A stretch of DNA of 64,000 nt from an uncultured Mycoplasmatota bacterium. Its GTDB lineage: Bacteria > Bacillota_I > Bacilli_A > RF39 > UBA660. Position 1 is the first letter of the stretch; every line of letters starts with the position of its first letter. This document shows, in pieces, positions 34,907-43,994 of the stretch. The notes under the pieces are model-generated. The model was not told the DNA's origin and searched no databases. It worked only from the letters and a program-made list of their open reading frames with translations. Location of the stretch: positions 10,362-74,361 of the forward strand of contig USGP01000004.1 in the NCBI GenBank assembly GCA_900554315.1, written 5' to 3'. A program made the translations under genes and the position numbers.

Positions 34907-36291
34907 CATACTTTTAGCATGTCCTTTTCTACTTTATAAATACCTAAAATTTGATTTTTTTGATTTTTAAAAATTACTTTTGTTGATACTTGGTAGTTAT
35001 TCGGTAATTTTCTACCATTTTTAATTTTTCTTTCTGTCTCTTCATCTACGATGATTGTTGGATAATCTAGTACTTCATCAATACTGTGTAGTTTGGCTGT
35101 TCCTTGCTCTATTTGTTTTAACGTATTCGTATCTTTAATATCTATTTTTCCTTGCTTGGTTCTTGTTAGTGTTGTCATTGTGGCATAAGTATCTAAGCTT
35201 CTTCCAATATCTCTAATTAAACTTCTGATATAGCAGCCCTTGGTTACTAATGCTTTTATCATAAATGTATCATTGTCACTTGATAACAATTTTATTTTTT
35301 TGATGGTTACTTCTTTTTTCGGTAGTTCCACTTCTTGATTTTTTCTTGCATATTCATAAAGCTTTTTTCCATTTACTTTGATAGCTGAATACTTTGGTAC
35401 TTCTTGTTGATAGGTCTTTTGGTAACTATTTACTACTTGTTCTAAATCTTTAGATAAGTCGATAGGTTTGTTTTTTACTACTGTACCTGTAATATCTAAG
35501 GTATCTGTTTCTATCCCCAATAAGACTCCAGCTATATACTCCTTATCTTCTGCTGTTAGTAGTTCAGAAATTTTTGTTGCTTGTCCTAGTGTAACAATTA
35601 AAACTCCTTCCGCTAATGGATCTAGGGTACCTGTATGGCCTACTTTTTTTATGCCAAAAATATTACTTATTTTATTTACTACATCAAAAGATGTCATGCC
35701 AGCTTCTTTATTAACATATAAAACGGCCCCAAACTTTGTTAAATACTCTTCTAGAGTCCAATGATTTTTCATGATAATTTCAGCTGGAATTTTTCCTACA
35801 TAACGAAAATGCCATGGTTCATACTGATATCCTGTAATTTCTTCTTTTCCTTTTGGATATCTCAAAATAAAGCCGAATTTAGCTAAATATAAATGTATTT
35901 TTTGATAAAGTTGTTCTCTTTTTACAGTATCTTTTTCATCTTCTTCATAAGAATCATTTATCTTTATGGCTATATCAAAGGCTAATCCGGTATGATGTTC
36001 ACTAGTTCCTGGAAGTGCTACACGATAGCTTACATCAACTTGTCCTAATTTTTTTTGAAATCTTTCATATAATTCTTGTTGATACTCTATACTTCGGTAA
36101 CCACCATCTAAACCAATTTCAATTCCTTTTTTCTTTAAAAATAATTTTAATTTTTTATACGAGTCTAGGGTTTGTTCTTCTAGATAGTCTTCTTCTCCAT
36201 TATAGTCTTTTACTGGTAATAGATTTATATATTTATGAAATGATGGTTTTATTTTATTTTGTTTATTGATTAAAACTGTATATTTATTCAT
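34894..36291 (-). CDS. truB: Fusion of VanY-type D,D-carboxypeptidase and TruB pseudouridine synthase
   Basis: One uninterrupted 465-residue frame with two complete enzymes. Residues 1-185 are an M15B (VanY/DdcY) carboxypeptidase with zinc/catalytic motifs SEHHTGLAFD (97-106) and WHFRYVG (160-166), including the family's typical LTLEEYL-like end. Residues 188-465 are TruB, which makes pseudouridine 55 in tRNA: GAVLYVNKEAGMTSFDVV, catalytic Asp224 in HTGTLDPLAEG, and KGCYIRSLIRDIG. The join falls where one family ends and the other begins. There is no signal peptide, so the peptidase half would be cytosolic. No good SD precedes the internal ATG near residue 174. The role of the peptidase half is unknown. 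Confidence 0.9.
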   Translation of the reverse strand: MNKYTVLINKQNKIKPSFHKYINLLPVKDYNGEEDYLEEQTLDSYKKLKLFLKKKGIEIGLDGGYRSIEYQQELYERFQKKLGQVDVSYRVALPGTSEHHTGLAFDIAIKINDSYEEDEKDTVKREQLYQKIHLYLAKFGFILRYPKGKEEITGYQYEPWHFRYVGKIPAEIIMKNHWTLEEYLTKFGAVLYVNKEAGMTSFDVVNKISNIFGIKKVGHTGTLDPLAEGVLIVTLGQATKISELLTAEDKEYIAGVLLGIETDTLDITGTVVKNKPIDLSKDLEQVVNSYQKTYQQEVPKYSAIKVNGKKLYEYARKNQEVELPKKEVTIKKIKLLSSDNDTFMIKALVTKGCYIRSLIRDIGRSLDTYATMTTLTRTKQGKIDIKDTNTLKQIEQGTAKLHSIDEVLDYPTIIVDEETERKIKNGRKLPNNYQVSTKVIFKNQKNQILGIYKVEKDMLKVWKNF

Positions 36292-36313
36292 ATTATCCCT
36301 CGGTCTTATTATA

Positions 36314-36346
36314 CAAAAAATAAAAAGGTATTTCTACCTTTTATTT
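36314..36346 (-). terminator. Intrinsic terminator
   Basis: AAAAGGTA/TACCTTTT stem (36323-36342) with T run on the minus strand, after the J-domain/LysM gene. Confidence 0.8.
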
Positions 36347-37537
36347 TGTTTTTGAATATTGATATGGCTCAAATGTTGGTACTGCCAAAGTATCAGATAT
36401 TACAGCATATTCATTTCCAGTATCAATAATACTTTCTTCATTTAGTTTTATTAATGATTCTTTATCTGTGTTGTAGCTAGCAGCATATTCGTCTAAGTTT
36501 TCTCCATTATAAATAGCTGATTCTGTATATGAAGAAATTTCATCTTCTGGAATATGATATGGAATCTCAATATCTGTATCAAATCTTAATATTCCATCAT
36601 AGATTACATCTTGATTATAATTTTTTATATCAGCTTGTGTACAGTTTGCATCCTCTGCTAATTCTGATAAAGTATCGCCTGCTTTAACAGTGTAATGTCT
36701 TATTACTATCATTTCTGGTTCTTCTTCAGTTGTGTTTGCTGTACTAATTTCTGTTGTCTGTGGTTGTTCTGCTTGTGAAGAAGACATTCCTGGTACGACA
36801 TTAGTCATACATAAAAAGGCTGCTAAAGTTGCTGCTACTACTTTTCCTCTATTACGAGCAATAAATGTATAACCGTTATCTCCTCTTTGTGGAATGATTC
36901 TTCCAACAAAAGAGACAAATTCTGGAAAGACAACTAATTTTCCTATATTAGGAATATTTACTCTGGTTGCGGATAAATCCTTTTTGTATTGACGAACACG
37001 TTCTATAAAGTTTGGATATCTTCTTCTATCTTGACGATATGCTGCTCCAAATTTGCTGGCAATATCTGATGCTTTATCTTTGATACCATATAAAATATCT
37101 TCTATTATTTCAGCAACTCTATCACTATAAGAGTCTTCATATTCTTCATCATCATAACCATATTCTTCATACTCATCATCATAGCCATATGTTTGTTGTT
37201 GATATCTATTTTGATTTTGATTGTAGTATTGTTCTTGTCTTCCTGTCTGACTTCTTTCATAATATCCTTGTTCTTTTCTTCTTTGTTCTTCTTTATGTGC
37301 TCTATATTTTTGATCGTATTTTTCTCTTTTTTCCGGATTTGTCAATATGTCCTTTGCATCATTTAACTGAGCTAATATATTTTCATGGAAAGCACGTTCT
37401 TCTGGTGTCCATTCTGCGTGGACATCTGGATGATTTTCTTTAGCCACTTTACGATAAGCTTTTTTTATTTCTTCAAATGTTGCGTTTTCTGATACGCCTA
37501 ACAAACTATAATAATCTATAAATTCTTCTTTTGTCAT
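36341..37537 (-). CDS. J-domain, membrane segment and LysM chimera
   Basis: 398 residues. Residues 9-78 form a complete J-domain with the HPD tripeptide at 36-38, expected to stimulate DnaK. Then come a Gln/Tyr/Asp-rich low-complexity region (about 95-140), a basic stretch, one membrane segment (about 232-250), and outside it a LysM domain (about 281-327, YTVKAGDTLSELAE). A second, weaker LysM-like repeat follows (about 340-390). The topology would put the J-domain inside and the sugar-binding LysM outside. SD TAGGGGGA precedes the ATG. It follows a lipoprotein gene by about 20 bases, so they are probably co-transcribed. Function unknown. Confidence 0.88.
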   Translation of the reverse strand: MTKEEFIDYYSLLGVSENATFEEIKKAYRKVAKENHPDVHAEWTPEERAFHENILAQLNDAKDILTNPEKREKYDQKYRAHKEEQRRKEQGYYERSQTGRQEQYYNQNQNRYQQQTYGYDDEYEEYGYDDEEYEDSYSDRVAEIIEDILYGIKDKASDIASKFGAAYRQDRRRYPNFIERVRQYKKDLSATRVNIPNIGKLVVFPEFVSFVGRIIPQRGDNGYTFIARNRGKVVAATLAAFLCMTNVVPGMSSSQAEQPQTTEISTANTTEEEPEMIVIRHYTVKAGDTLSELAEDANCTQADIKNYNQDVIYDGILRFDTDIEIPYHIPEDEISSYTESAIYNGENLDEYAASYNTDKESLIKLNEESIIDTGNEYAVISDTLAVPTFEPYQYSKTK

Positions 37538-37559
37538 ATAAACTCCCCCTAAATTCTTT

Positions 37560-38336
37560 TTATTTGGTTAATTGTTTGCTTCCCATTTGCATTTGTTCAA
37601 ATTGACTTTTTGTAATCTCTGGAATAATACGATATTCTTCGGCAACCATATAAATTCCATCCGTTAATATATCTGGGTCTTTGCTCACTAATTGGTGAAG
37701 TGATGTTGCAGTAAAGTCTTGTCCAATATATGGAGTGACATCTTTACCAAAAATATCTTGATAGTTTCCTGCTTTTACACTTTCTTTATTATATCCTGAT
37801 ACGAGCATATGAGTATCACCAAATGATACCACTGTTAAATCCTCTAATGGATAGTACTCTGTTTCTTCATCTGCAGTTGGTTCATCGGATTGATGAATCG
37901 CAATATATTGTCTTTGTTCTTCTTGAGCTTTTGCTAAATATTTATCTTGTTTTCCTAAATCATAACCAGAACTAAATAGAGTACTTTGGGCATAGTCTGG
38001 ATTTTTTTGTTTAGCCTCGCTTTTAGATTCATATCTTGTAGCAGCTTCATAACCGTATGCAAAATAACTGGCAACATATAAGCTATTATCCTCTTCTTCT
38101 GTAGTTGCGATGATAGATTGATCAATATTTGTTAATTCCTCTTCTGTTATTTTGTCCCACTCTAATTGTCTTTCTCCATCGTTATATATTGTCATATAGA
38201 TGGCATCATAATTCGTCTCTTCTGGTTCTACATCATTACTTTTAGCACAACCTCCCATTAATGTTATTGCTAACGTAAGTGCTACAGTTGATGCAAGTTT
38301 TTCCATATTTTTGAAAAAACGGATATTTTTTACCAT
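37560..38336 (-). CDS. Lipoprotein, unknown function
   Basis: 258 residues starting at the ATG 38336 (SD AAGGGGGA). A lipobox LMGGC near residue 31 follows a hydrophobic stretch, so it is a surface lipoprotein. The mature part is acidic, with Tyr-rich segments (YVASYFAYGYEAATRY) and no recognised domain. Transcribed from a perfect promoter together with the J-domain/LysM gene, so the two may work together at the membrane. Confidence 0.8.
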   Translation of the reverse strand: MVKNIRFFKNMEKLASTVALTLAITLMGGCAKSNDVEPEETNYDAIYMTIYNDGERQLEWDKITEEELTNIDQSIIATTEEEDNSLYVASYFAYGYEAATRYESKSEAKQKNPDYAQSTLFSSGYDLGKQDKYLAKAQEEQRQYIAIHQSDEPTADEETEYYPLEDLTVVSFGDTHMLVSGYNKESVKAGNYQDIFGKDVTPYIGQDFTATSLHQLVSKDPDILTDGIYMVAEEYRIIPEITKSQFEQMQMGSKQLTK

Positions 38337-38363
38337 ATTAGTTTCCCCCTTAAAAGCAGACAT

Positions 38364-38392
38364 ATTATATCATGTTTACTTTATTTTGTCAA
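38364..38392 (-). promoter_or_regulatory. Perfect consensus promoter of the lipoprotein/J-domain operon
   Basis: On the minus strand, TTGACA (38387-38392), 17 bases, TATAAT (38364-38369). Confidence 0.88.
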
Positions 38393-38401
38393 CTTACGCA
38401 A

Positions 38402-38428
38402 GAAAAAAGAAGGCTTGTGCTTCTTTTA
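38402..38428 (-). terminator. Terminator after polC
   Basis: AAAGAAG/CTTCTTT stem (38406-38426) with T run on the minus strand, overlapping the polC stop. Confidence 0.75.
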
Positions 38429-41400
38429 AAATAAAGATAATTGATTAGAGTCTGGTAAATCTTTTAATATTCCCATACTTTCCATTTTATCAATTAATGT
38501 CTTAGAAACTTTTCCACGTTTTTGTACATCTTCAATGCTAATAAAAGGTTGCTTTTCACGTTCTGCTACAATTGCTTTCGCAACAGTATCACCTAATCCT
38601 TCAATAGCATTGAATGGTGGATAAATTTCTGTATCGTTTTTTGCTACCCAGACTGTTGCATCACTCTTATATAAATCTACATTTAAAAACTTAATTCCTC
38701 TAGCTGTTGCTTCTAGTGCAACCTTTAGACTTTCAGCTTGACCATTTTCTTTATTGGTTGCTTCATATCCTTTTACTTGAATATCTTCTAGTCTTGCTTT
38801 AATGGCATTGTAACCTTTAGTCATGGCATCTAGGTCTACATCTGTTGCTTTTGATGAATACCATGATGAATAGAAATATACTGGCATATGAACTTTATAC
38901 CAAGCAATTCTAAATGCACTAATAACATAAGCTGCGGCATGGGCTTTTGGGAACATGTATTTTATTTTTTCACAAGAATTAATAAACCAATCTGGAATTT
39001 TAGCATCTTCCATGGTCTTTTTATGTTGTTTCCAAGTTTCTGGATCTTTTGATGCTTTTCCTTTACGAACAAACTCCATAATTTTGAAAGCTTTAATTGG
39101 TTCTAGTCCATAATACATTAGGTTAACCATGATATCATCACGACAGCCAATAACATCTTTGAATGGAACTACGTTATTGGCAATTAATTCTTGCGCATTT
39201 CCTAACCAAACGTCGGTACCATGAGAAAGTCCTGATATTTTTATTAGTTCGGCAAAAGTTTTGGGCTTGGTATCTTCTACCAATTTAATAGTAAATGGTG
39301 TACCAAATTCTGGTATTCCTAATGTTCCAGTATTACACATAATTTGTTCTTTGGTAACGCCTAATGCTTCTGTTGATGTGAAGATACTCATCGTTTTTTT
39401 ATCATCTAGTGGAACTTTCATAATATCTGTTCCTGACTGCAATTGAATTAATCGTAGTTGAGTCGGATCAGAGTGTCCTAAGATATCTAGCTTCAATACA
39501 TCTTGGTCAATAGCATGGTAATCAAAGTGTGTGGTTCGCCATTCGGCATTTACATCATCAGCTGGATATTGATATGGAGTGAAGTCATATACATCCATAT
39601 AATCTGGTATAACAACAATACCACCAGGATGTTGTCCAGTTGTTCTTTTTACTCCTGTACATCCCATAGCAAGTCGTTCTACTTCTGCTGTTCTCATATC
39701 TTCTAAGCCTTTTTCTTCACAGTATCCTTTTACATATCCAAAAGCTGTTTTTTCTGCTACAGTACCAATCGTTCCTGCTCGGAATACATTGTTTTCTCCA
39801 AATAATACTTTTGTATAAGCATGAGCACTTGCTTGGTTCAAATCCGAGAAGTTTAAGTCGATATCAGGAACCTTATCTGCATTAAATCCTAAGAATGTTG
39901 CAAATGGCATATCTTGACCATCTTTAATCATTGGAATATGACAGTTTGGACATTCTTTGTCTGGTAAATCGAATCCTGATGAATAAGTAGCTCCTAATGG
40001 ATTTCCTTCATCATCTTCAAAAATACTTAATTTACATTTACTACAACGATAATGTGCAGCTAATGGATTTACTTCAGTAATTCCCATTAAGGTAGCAACA
40101 AAGCTGGAACCAACGGAACCACGGGATCCAACTAAGTATCCCTCATCATTGGAATGCTTTACTAGACGTTGGGCAATTAAGTAGATAGGATCAAATCCTC
40201 CACCGATAACTCCACCTAATGATTTGTCTAATTTTTTCTCTAGTTCTTCTTCCGATAACTCTTCTTCTGATTCATCTTTAATATGTTGCCTAACTAGAGC
40301 TTTTACATTGTCTACTCCTTTTATAATTTCATCATGTAAACGTTTATGTACTTCTTTTTCAAATTCATCTTCCGATAAGTTTTCTTTTTCTAATTGTTCT
40401 TTTACTGTTTTAAAAACGATATCACCATATAATTCAGTTGAAATACGCTCTTCAATAGAATATGGTAGAGGGTCTCCATACCACTCTTTCGCTTTATCAT
40501 ATACTAAATCTGTTACTACTCTTGGACAGTCTAGATAACTTTTACCATCATCACTTTTTACACGTGGAGAAAATGGAATTCCACCTGTATCAATGATTAC
40601 TTCTACGATTTCTACCATATCTGCAATTTTATTGGTGTTATCTATTACAATTTTCGCAGCAGTTTCTTCTCCTAAAAATTTAAAGTCATCTAACATTTCT
40701 TCTGTCGTTCTAAAATGATTAGATGGAATCTCTGTTATATTGTTTCTAGCTAATGGATGGCGTCCTCCACCTGGTACTTTTTGATTGACAATAATTTCAC
40801 GGTAGATTTTATCATCTCTTGTTAAATGGTGTACATCTCCAGTAGCAACAATGATTTTTCCGGCTTCTTCTGTTACTCTAACAATTTTTTCAATATGCGC
40901 AGCTAGTTCTACTTCTGTTCCAAATTCTCCTGTTTGAACTAAGTGATTATAACATTCTAATGGTTGTACTTCTACATAATCATAAAATCTAATAATGTTA
41001 GATAACTCATCCTCACTTTTTGATTTTGCTAATGTAAATACTTCACTTTCATAGCAACCACTTCCTACTAGTAATCCTTCACGGTGTTTTTCAATTTCAC
41101 TACGTAGTATTCTTGGGGTTTTATATAAGTAAGTGGTATTCGCTAAGGAAATAATTTTAAATAAATTTTTCAAACCAGTTTTATTTTTTACTAATAAATT
41201 CACATGATAAGCACGACCATATTTATGAATTTCATCTTTACTAACTAAAGTATCTAATTGATCCATAGTTTCAATATTACGATTAGATAATTTCTTTAGC
41301 ATTTTATGAAATACAAGAGCAGTTCCTTCCGCATCATAGTCACCTCTATGATGTGCACTTTCATCCCATGGTACTTCATATCTTTTTACTAAAGCAGATA

Positions 41401-43039
41401 ATGAATGTCTAGCATAAGTATTGTCCATTGTTCTTGATAGTTCTAGGGTATCGATAACTGGATTGGTAAATGTTCCAAGATTGTACTTTTTATAAGCCAT
41501 TTCTAGGAAAGATACATCGAATTTTGCATTGTGGGCAACCATCGGACAGTCACCAAACCATTCGATAAATCTTTTTACAGCGTTTTCTTCGTTGTCTTTT
41601 CCTTCCAACATTTCATCTGTGATGTTTGTTACATCAATGATTTTTTGTGGAAGTGGACGTCCTGGGTTGATTAATTCATCATATCTTTCTAATATTTCAC
41701 CATCTTTTATTTTAACAGCACCAATTTCAATAATAGAGTCAGCACCACCGGCGTTAAATCCTGTTGTTTCAAAGTCGAAAACAACATATGTCTGATCTAA
41801 CATTACTTTGTCATTTGGTCTTACAACTATATTTACAGTATCGTCAATTAACGTTAACTCTGCTCCATAAATAGCTTTAAATGGTTCTTCTCCCTCTTTT
41901 AGTTTTTTGTTATAACTTGTTACAAAGTTAAAAACATGAGGAAAGGCTTGTACTCCATTGTGATCCGTAATAGCAATTGCTTTATGTCCCCATTTAATTG
42001 CTTGTTTTAATAGGGCTTCATCATCTACTACACCATCCATCTGACTCATTTTGGTATGACAATGTAGTTCTACTCTCTTTCTAGGAGCGTTGTCCATTAC
42101 TATTTCTTGTTCTTTTTCTATTTTTATAATATCTCTAGCATTTAATACTAATTCTTTAGCAAATTGATCTTCTTTTGTATAACCTCTAATTTTAAACCAA
42201 GAACCTGCTTTTAGTTCTTTACATAACCTTTTATATTCATCATTATCTCTTACAAAGACTTTACAATAAATACTATCTGAATAGTCTGTAATTTTTAATG
42301 TAATGATTTTAAAATCTGTTTTACTTGATTCAAAGTAATCCGTACCAAATACATATCCTTCTACCACAACATTATTGTCTTCTCCAATTAAAGTTTTAAT
42401 TTTTATTGGGTCTTCTTTGATACCTCGTCCAATAATACTATTCGGATCTTTTGGCTCTTTTCGATATTTTTTTTCTTTAGGTTGGCTAGGTTTTTCTTCT
42501 TCTTTTTTATGTTCTGGTACTTTGACTTTTACGACTAGATCTTGTTTGATTTCTTCTAAAATATTGTCTTCATGTCGCAATACTACTTCTATATTAAATT
42601 TATAACCTAGATGTTTATATATTTCATTTATTTTATCTAATACATGTTCTAGTTTTTCTTTTTCTACTTCTGATGTTGCTACTAAAACTAAAAATCCATC
42701 CTCTATTCTTAAGGCGTCTGTATATATTTCTAATACTTTTAGTTCATCTTTTACTTGATTTAGTACATATGGGTAATATGTTAAATAAGTATTTACATCA
42801 ATTGTTTCAATATCCCAAATAATCGTAATTTCACTAGCTTTTTCATCTAATAGATGTTTTTTCTCTTCTAACTCTTCTATTACTTCTAATGGAAGTGCTG
42901 TAGGACTTGATATAAATACTTCCCATGATTTTGTCTGTGAATGGATTCTGATTCTTGTTAATTTGGCATTAGAAAAATATGGATATTTTTCTTTATCCAT
43001 ATTTATTTTGTTTAACAAGATTTCCATTTTATCATTCAT
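38426..43039 (-). CDS. polC: DNA polymerase III PolC
   Basis: Replicative polymerase of low-GC Gram-positives. Domain order: N-terminal region, OB fold (KIKTLIGEDNNVVVEGYVFG), PHP domain (ELHCHTKMSQMDGV) split by an inserted DnaQ-type 3'-5' exonuclease (VFDFETTGFN, HNAKFDVSFLE), then the C-family catalytic domain (the acidic triad region is PDIDLNFSD) and helix-hairpin-helix end. About 1537 residues, somewhat long for the family. A second ATG (43039) is the better start because the AGGGGG SD touches the first ATG. The C-family zinc-type CxxC pairs (CSKC, CPNC) are present. Confidence 0.97.
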   Translation of the reverse strand: MNDKMEILLNKINMDKEKYPYFSNAKLTRIRIHSQTKSWEVFISSPTALPLEVIEELEEKKHLLDEKASEITIIWDIETIDVNTYLTYYPYVLNQVKDELKVLEIYTDALRIEDGFLVLVATSEVEKEKLEHVLDKINEIYKHLGYKFNIEVVLRHEDNILEEIKQDLVVKVKVPEHKKEEEKPSQPKEKKYRKEPKDPNSIIGRGIKEDPIKIKTLIGEDNNVVVEGYVFGTDYFESSKTDFKIITLKITDYSDSIYCKVFVRDNDEYKRLCKELKAGSWFKIRGYTKEDQFAKELVLNARDIIKIEKEQEIVMDNAPRKRVELHCHTKMSQMDGVVDDEALLKQAIKWGHKAIAITDHNGVQAFPHVFNFVTSYNKKLKEGEEPFKAIYGAELTLIDDTVNIVVRPNDKVMLDQTYVVFDFETTGFNAGGADSIIEIGAVKIKDGEILERYDELINPGRPLPQKIIDVTNITDEMLEGKDNEENAVKRFIEWFGDCPMVAHNAKFDVSFLEMAYKKYNLGTFTNPVIDTLELSRTMDNTYARHSLSALVKRYEVPWDESAHHRGDYDAEGTALVFHKMLKKLSNRNIETMDQLDTLVSKDEIHKYGRAYHVNLLVKNKTGLKNLFKIISLANTTYLYKTPRILRSEIEKHREGLLVGSGCYESEVFTLAKSKSEDELSNIIRFYDYVEVQPLECYNHLVQTGEFGTEVELAAHIEKIVRVTEEAGKIIVATGDVHHLTRDDKIYREIIVNQKVPGGGRHPLARNNITEIPSNHFRTTEEMLDDFKFLGEETAAKIVIDNTNKIADMVEIVEVIIDTGGIPFSPRVKSDDGKSYLDCPRVVTDLVYDKAKEWYGDPLPYSIEERISTELYGDIVFKTVKEQLEKENLSEDEFEKEVHKRLHDEIIKGVDNVKALVRQHIKDESEEELSEEELEKKLDKSLGGVIGGGFDPIYLIAQRLVKHSNDEGYLVGSRGSVGSSFVATLMGITEVNPLAAHYRCSKCKLSIFEDDEGNPLGATYSSGFDLPDKECPNCHIPMIKDGQDMPFATFLGFNADKVPDIDLNFSDLNQASAHAYTKVLFGENNVFRAGTIGTVAEKTAFGYVKGYCEEKGLEDMRTAEVERLAMGCTGVKRTTGQHPGGIVVIPDYMDVYDFTPYQYPADDVNAEWRTTHFDYHAIDQDVLKLDILGHSDPTQLRLIQLQSGTDIMKVPLDDKKTMSIFTSTEALGVTKEQIMCNTGTLGIPEFGTPFTIKLVEDTKPKTFAELIKISGLSHGTDVWLGNAQELIANNVVPFKDVIGCRDDIMVNLMYYGLEPIKAFKIMEFVRKGKASKDPETWKQHKKTMEDAKIPDWFINSCEKIKYMFPKAHAAAYVISAFRIAWYKVHMPVYFYSSWYSSKATDVDLDAMTKGYNAIKARLEDIQVKGYEATNKENGQAESLKVALEATARGIKFLNVDLYKSDATVWVAKNDTEIYPPFNAIEGLGDTVAKAIVAEREKQPFISIEDVQKRGKVSKTLIDKMESMGILKDLPDSNQLSLF

Positions 43040-43060
43040 ATTCATAGCCCCCTAACAGCA

Positions 43061-43900
43061 TTATATAATTTCTAGTTCATGTATTTTTACAATATATTTT
43101 TGATTCCTAATACAAAAATCAATAAATTCTAATAAGTCCTTTTTCTTTAATTCTTTTTCATAAGGATATTTATCAATATCAAAAGCAATCTTATCTCTCA
43201 TCATTAGATTCATCATTTCTTCTTTATCGGTTCCTAAGTACATTAACCAGTAAGGATAAATTTGTCTTTTTAAATAGTTAAGTGTTGGATCTCCAGTTAA
43301 GTAATGACTCCTTCCTGTCAATCTTGTTGGATATTCATTTAAGATTGCTAGTTCAATTACAGCATCAACAATTTCTTTATATTCTACTTTGTAATCTTGT
43401 AGTTCTTTTTTTAAGATTCTAAAGATTAATTCTACTAGTAGTTTTAATGAAGTGTCAACAGTTACTTTTTTTCCTAATACAATTGTATTTATTTTAGCAT
43501 CTTTTGGTGTTGTGGTATCCATAATATCTAATTGATCAGATACTACTAATACTTCATATGGTTTCCAATCTATTTTGGTAATTGCTTTTAATATTTTATT
43601 TGTTTCTTTTTTATTATCATCCCATATTTTTAATACTTGATTACGATATTTTTCTGTATTTTTTTTGATTCTATCATATTCTTTTGTCTCTAACATAATA
43701 TTATATATTCCATCGTCATTTGGGATAAAGTTTTTAGGGTCTTTTAACATTACTTCTTTATCACGATATGTTGCGTTATATTCTTGTTTATAATTAATCC
43801 ATAATTTTTGCTTTAATTTATGGATACTCTCATTTATTGAAGCTTGAAACAATAAGTTCCAGATTAATACATAATCATTTACTACAAACTTTAGATTCAC
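43061..43900 (-). CDS. Hypothetical protein, 279 residues
   Basis: Unrecognised cytosolic, mainly helical protein rich in Lys, Tyr and Asp. The start is GTG at 43900 with a strong AGGAGGAAT SD. The gene ends 15 bases before polC's first ATG, so it probably shares its transcript with polC. No motif I can name; a link to replication rests only on neighbourhood. Confidence 0.7.
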   Translation of the reverse strand: MNLKFVVNDYVLIWNLLFQASINESIHKLKQKLWINYKQEYNATYRDKEVMLKDPKNFIPNDDGIYNIMLETKEYDRIKKNTEKYRNQVLKIWDDNKKETNKILKAITKIDWKPYEVLVVSDQLDIMDTTTPKDAKINTIVLGKKVTVDTSLKLLVELIFRILKKELQDYKVEYKEIVDAVIELAILNEYPTRLTGRSHYLTGDPTLNYLKRQIYPYWLMYLGTDKEEMMNLMMRDKIAFDIDKYPYEKELKKKDLLEFIDFCIRNQKYIVKIHELEII

Positions 43901-43994
43901 AGCTATTCCTCCTACATCCTATACCTATTAATATATCACAAAATAGGAAATGTTGGGAATAGTTCCAGTAAAAAAATACTCAAAAATTTGAGTA

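Noticed and set aside
34894..36291. VanY-TruB frame as two separate genes with an internal start
   Set aside because: No SD precedes the internal ATG near residue 174 and no stop separates the domains, so a fusion is the simpler reading.
30774..36291. Complete nusA-infB-rbfA-truB-ribF-rpsO-pnp operon
   Set aside because: Only truB, rpsO and pnp are present; no nusA, infB, rbfA or ribF frame is seen here.
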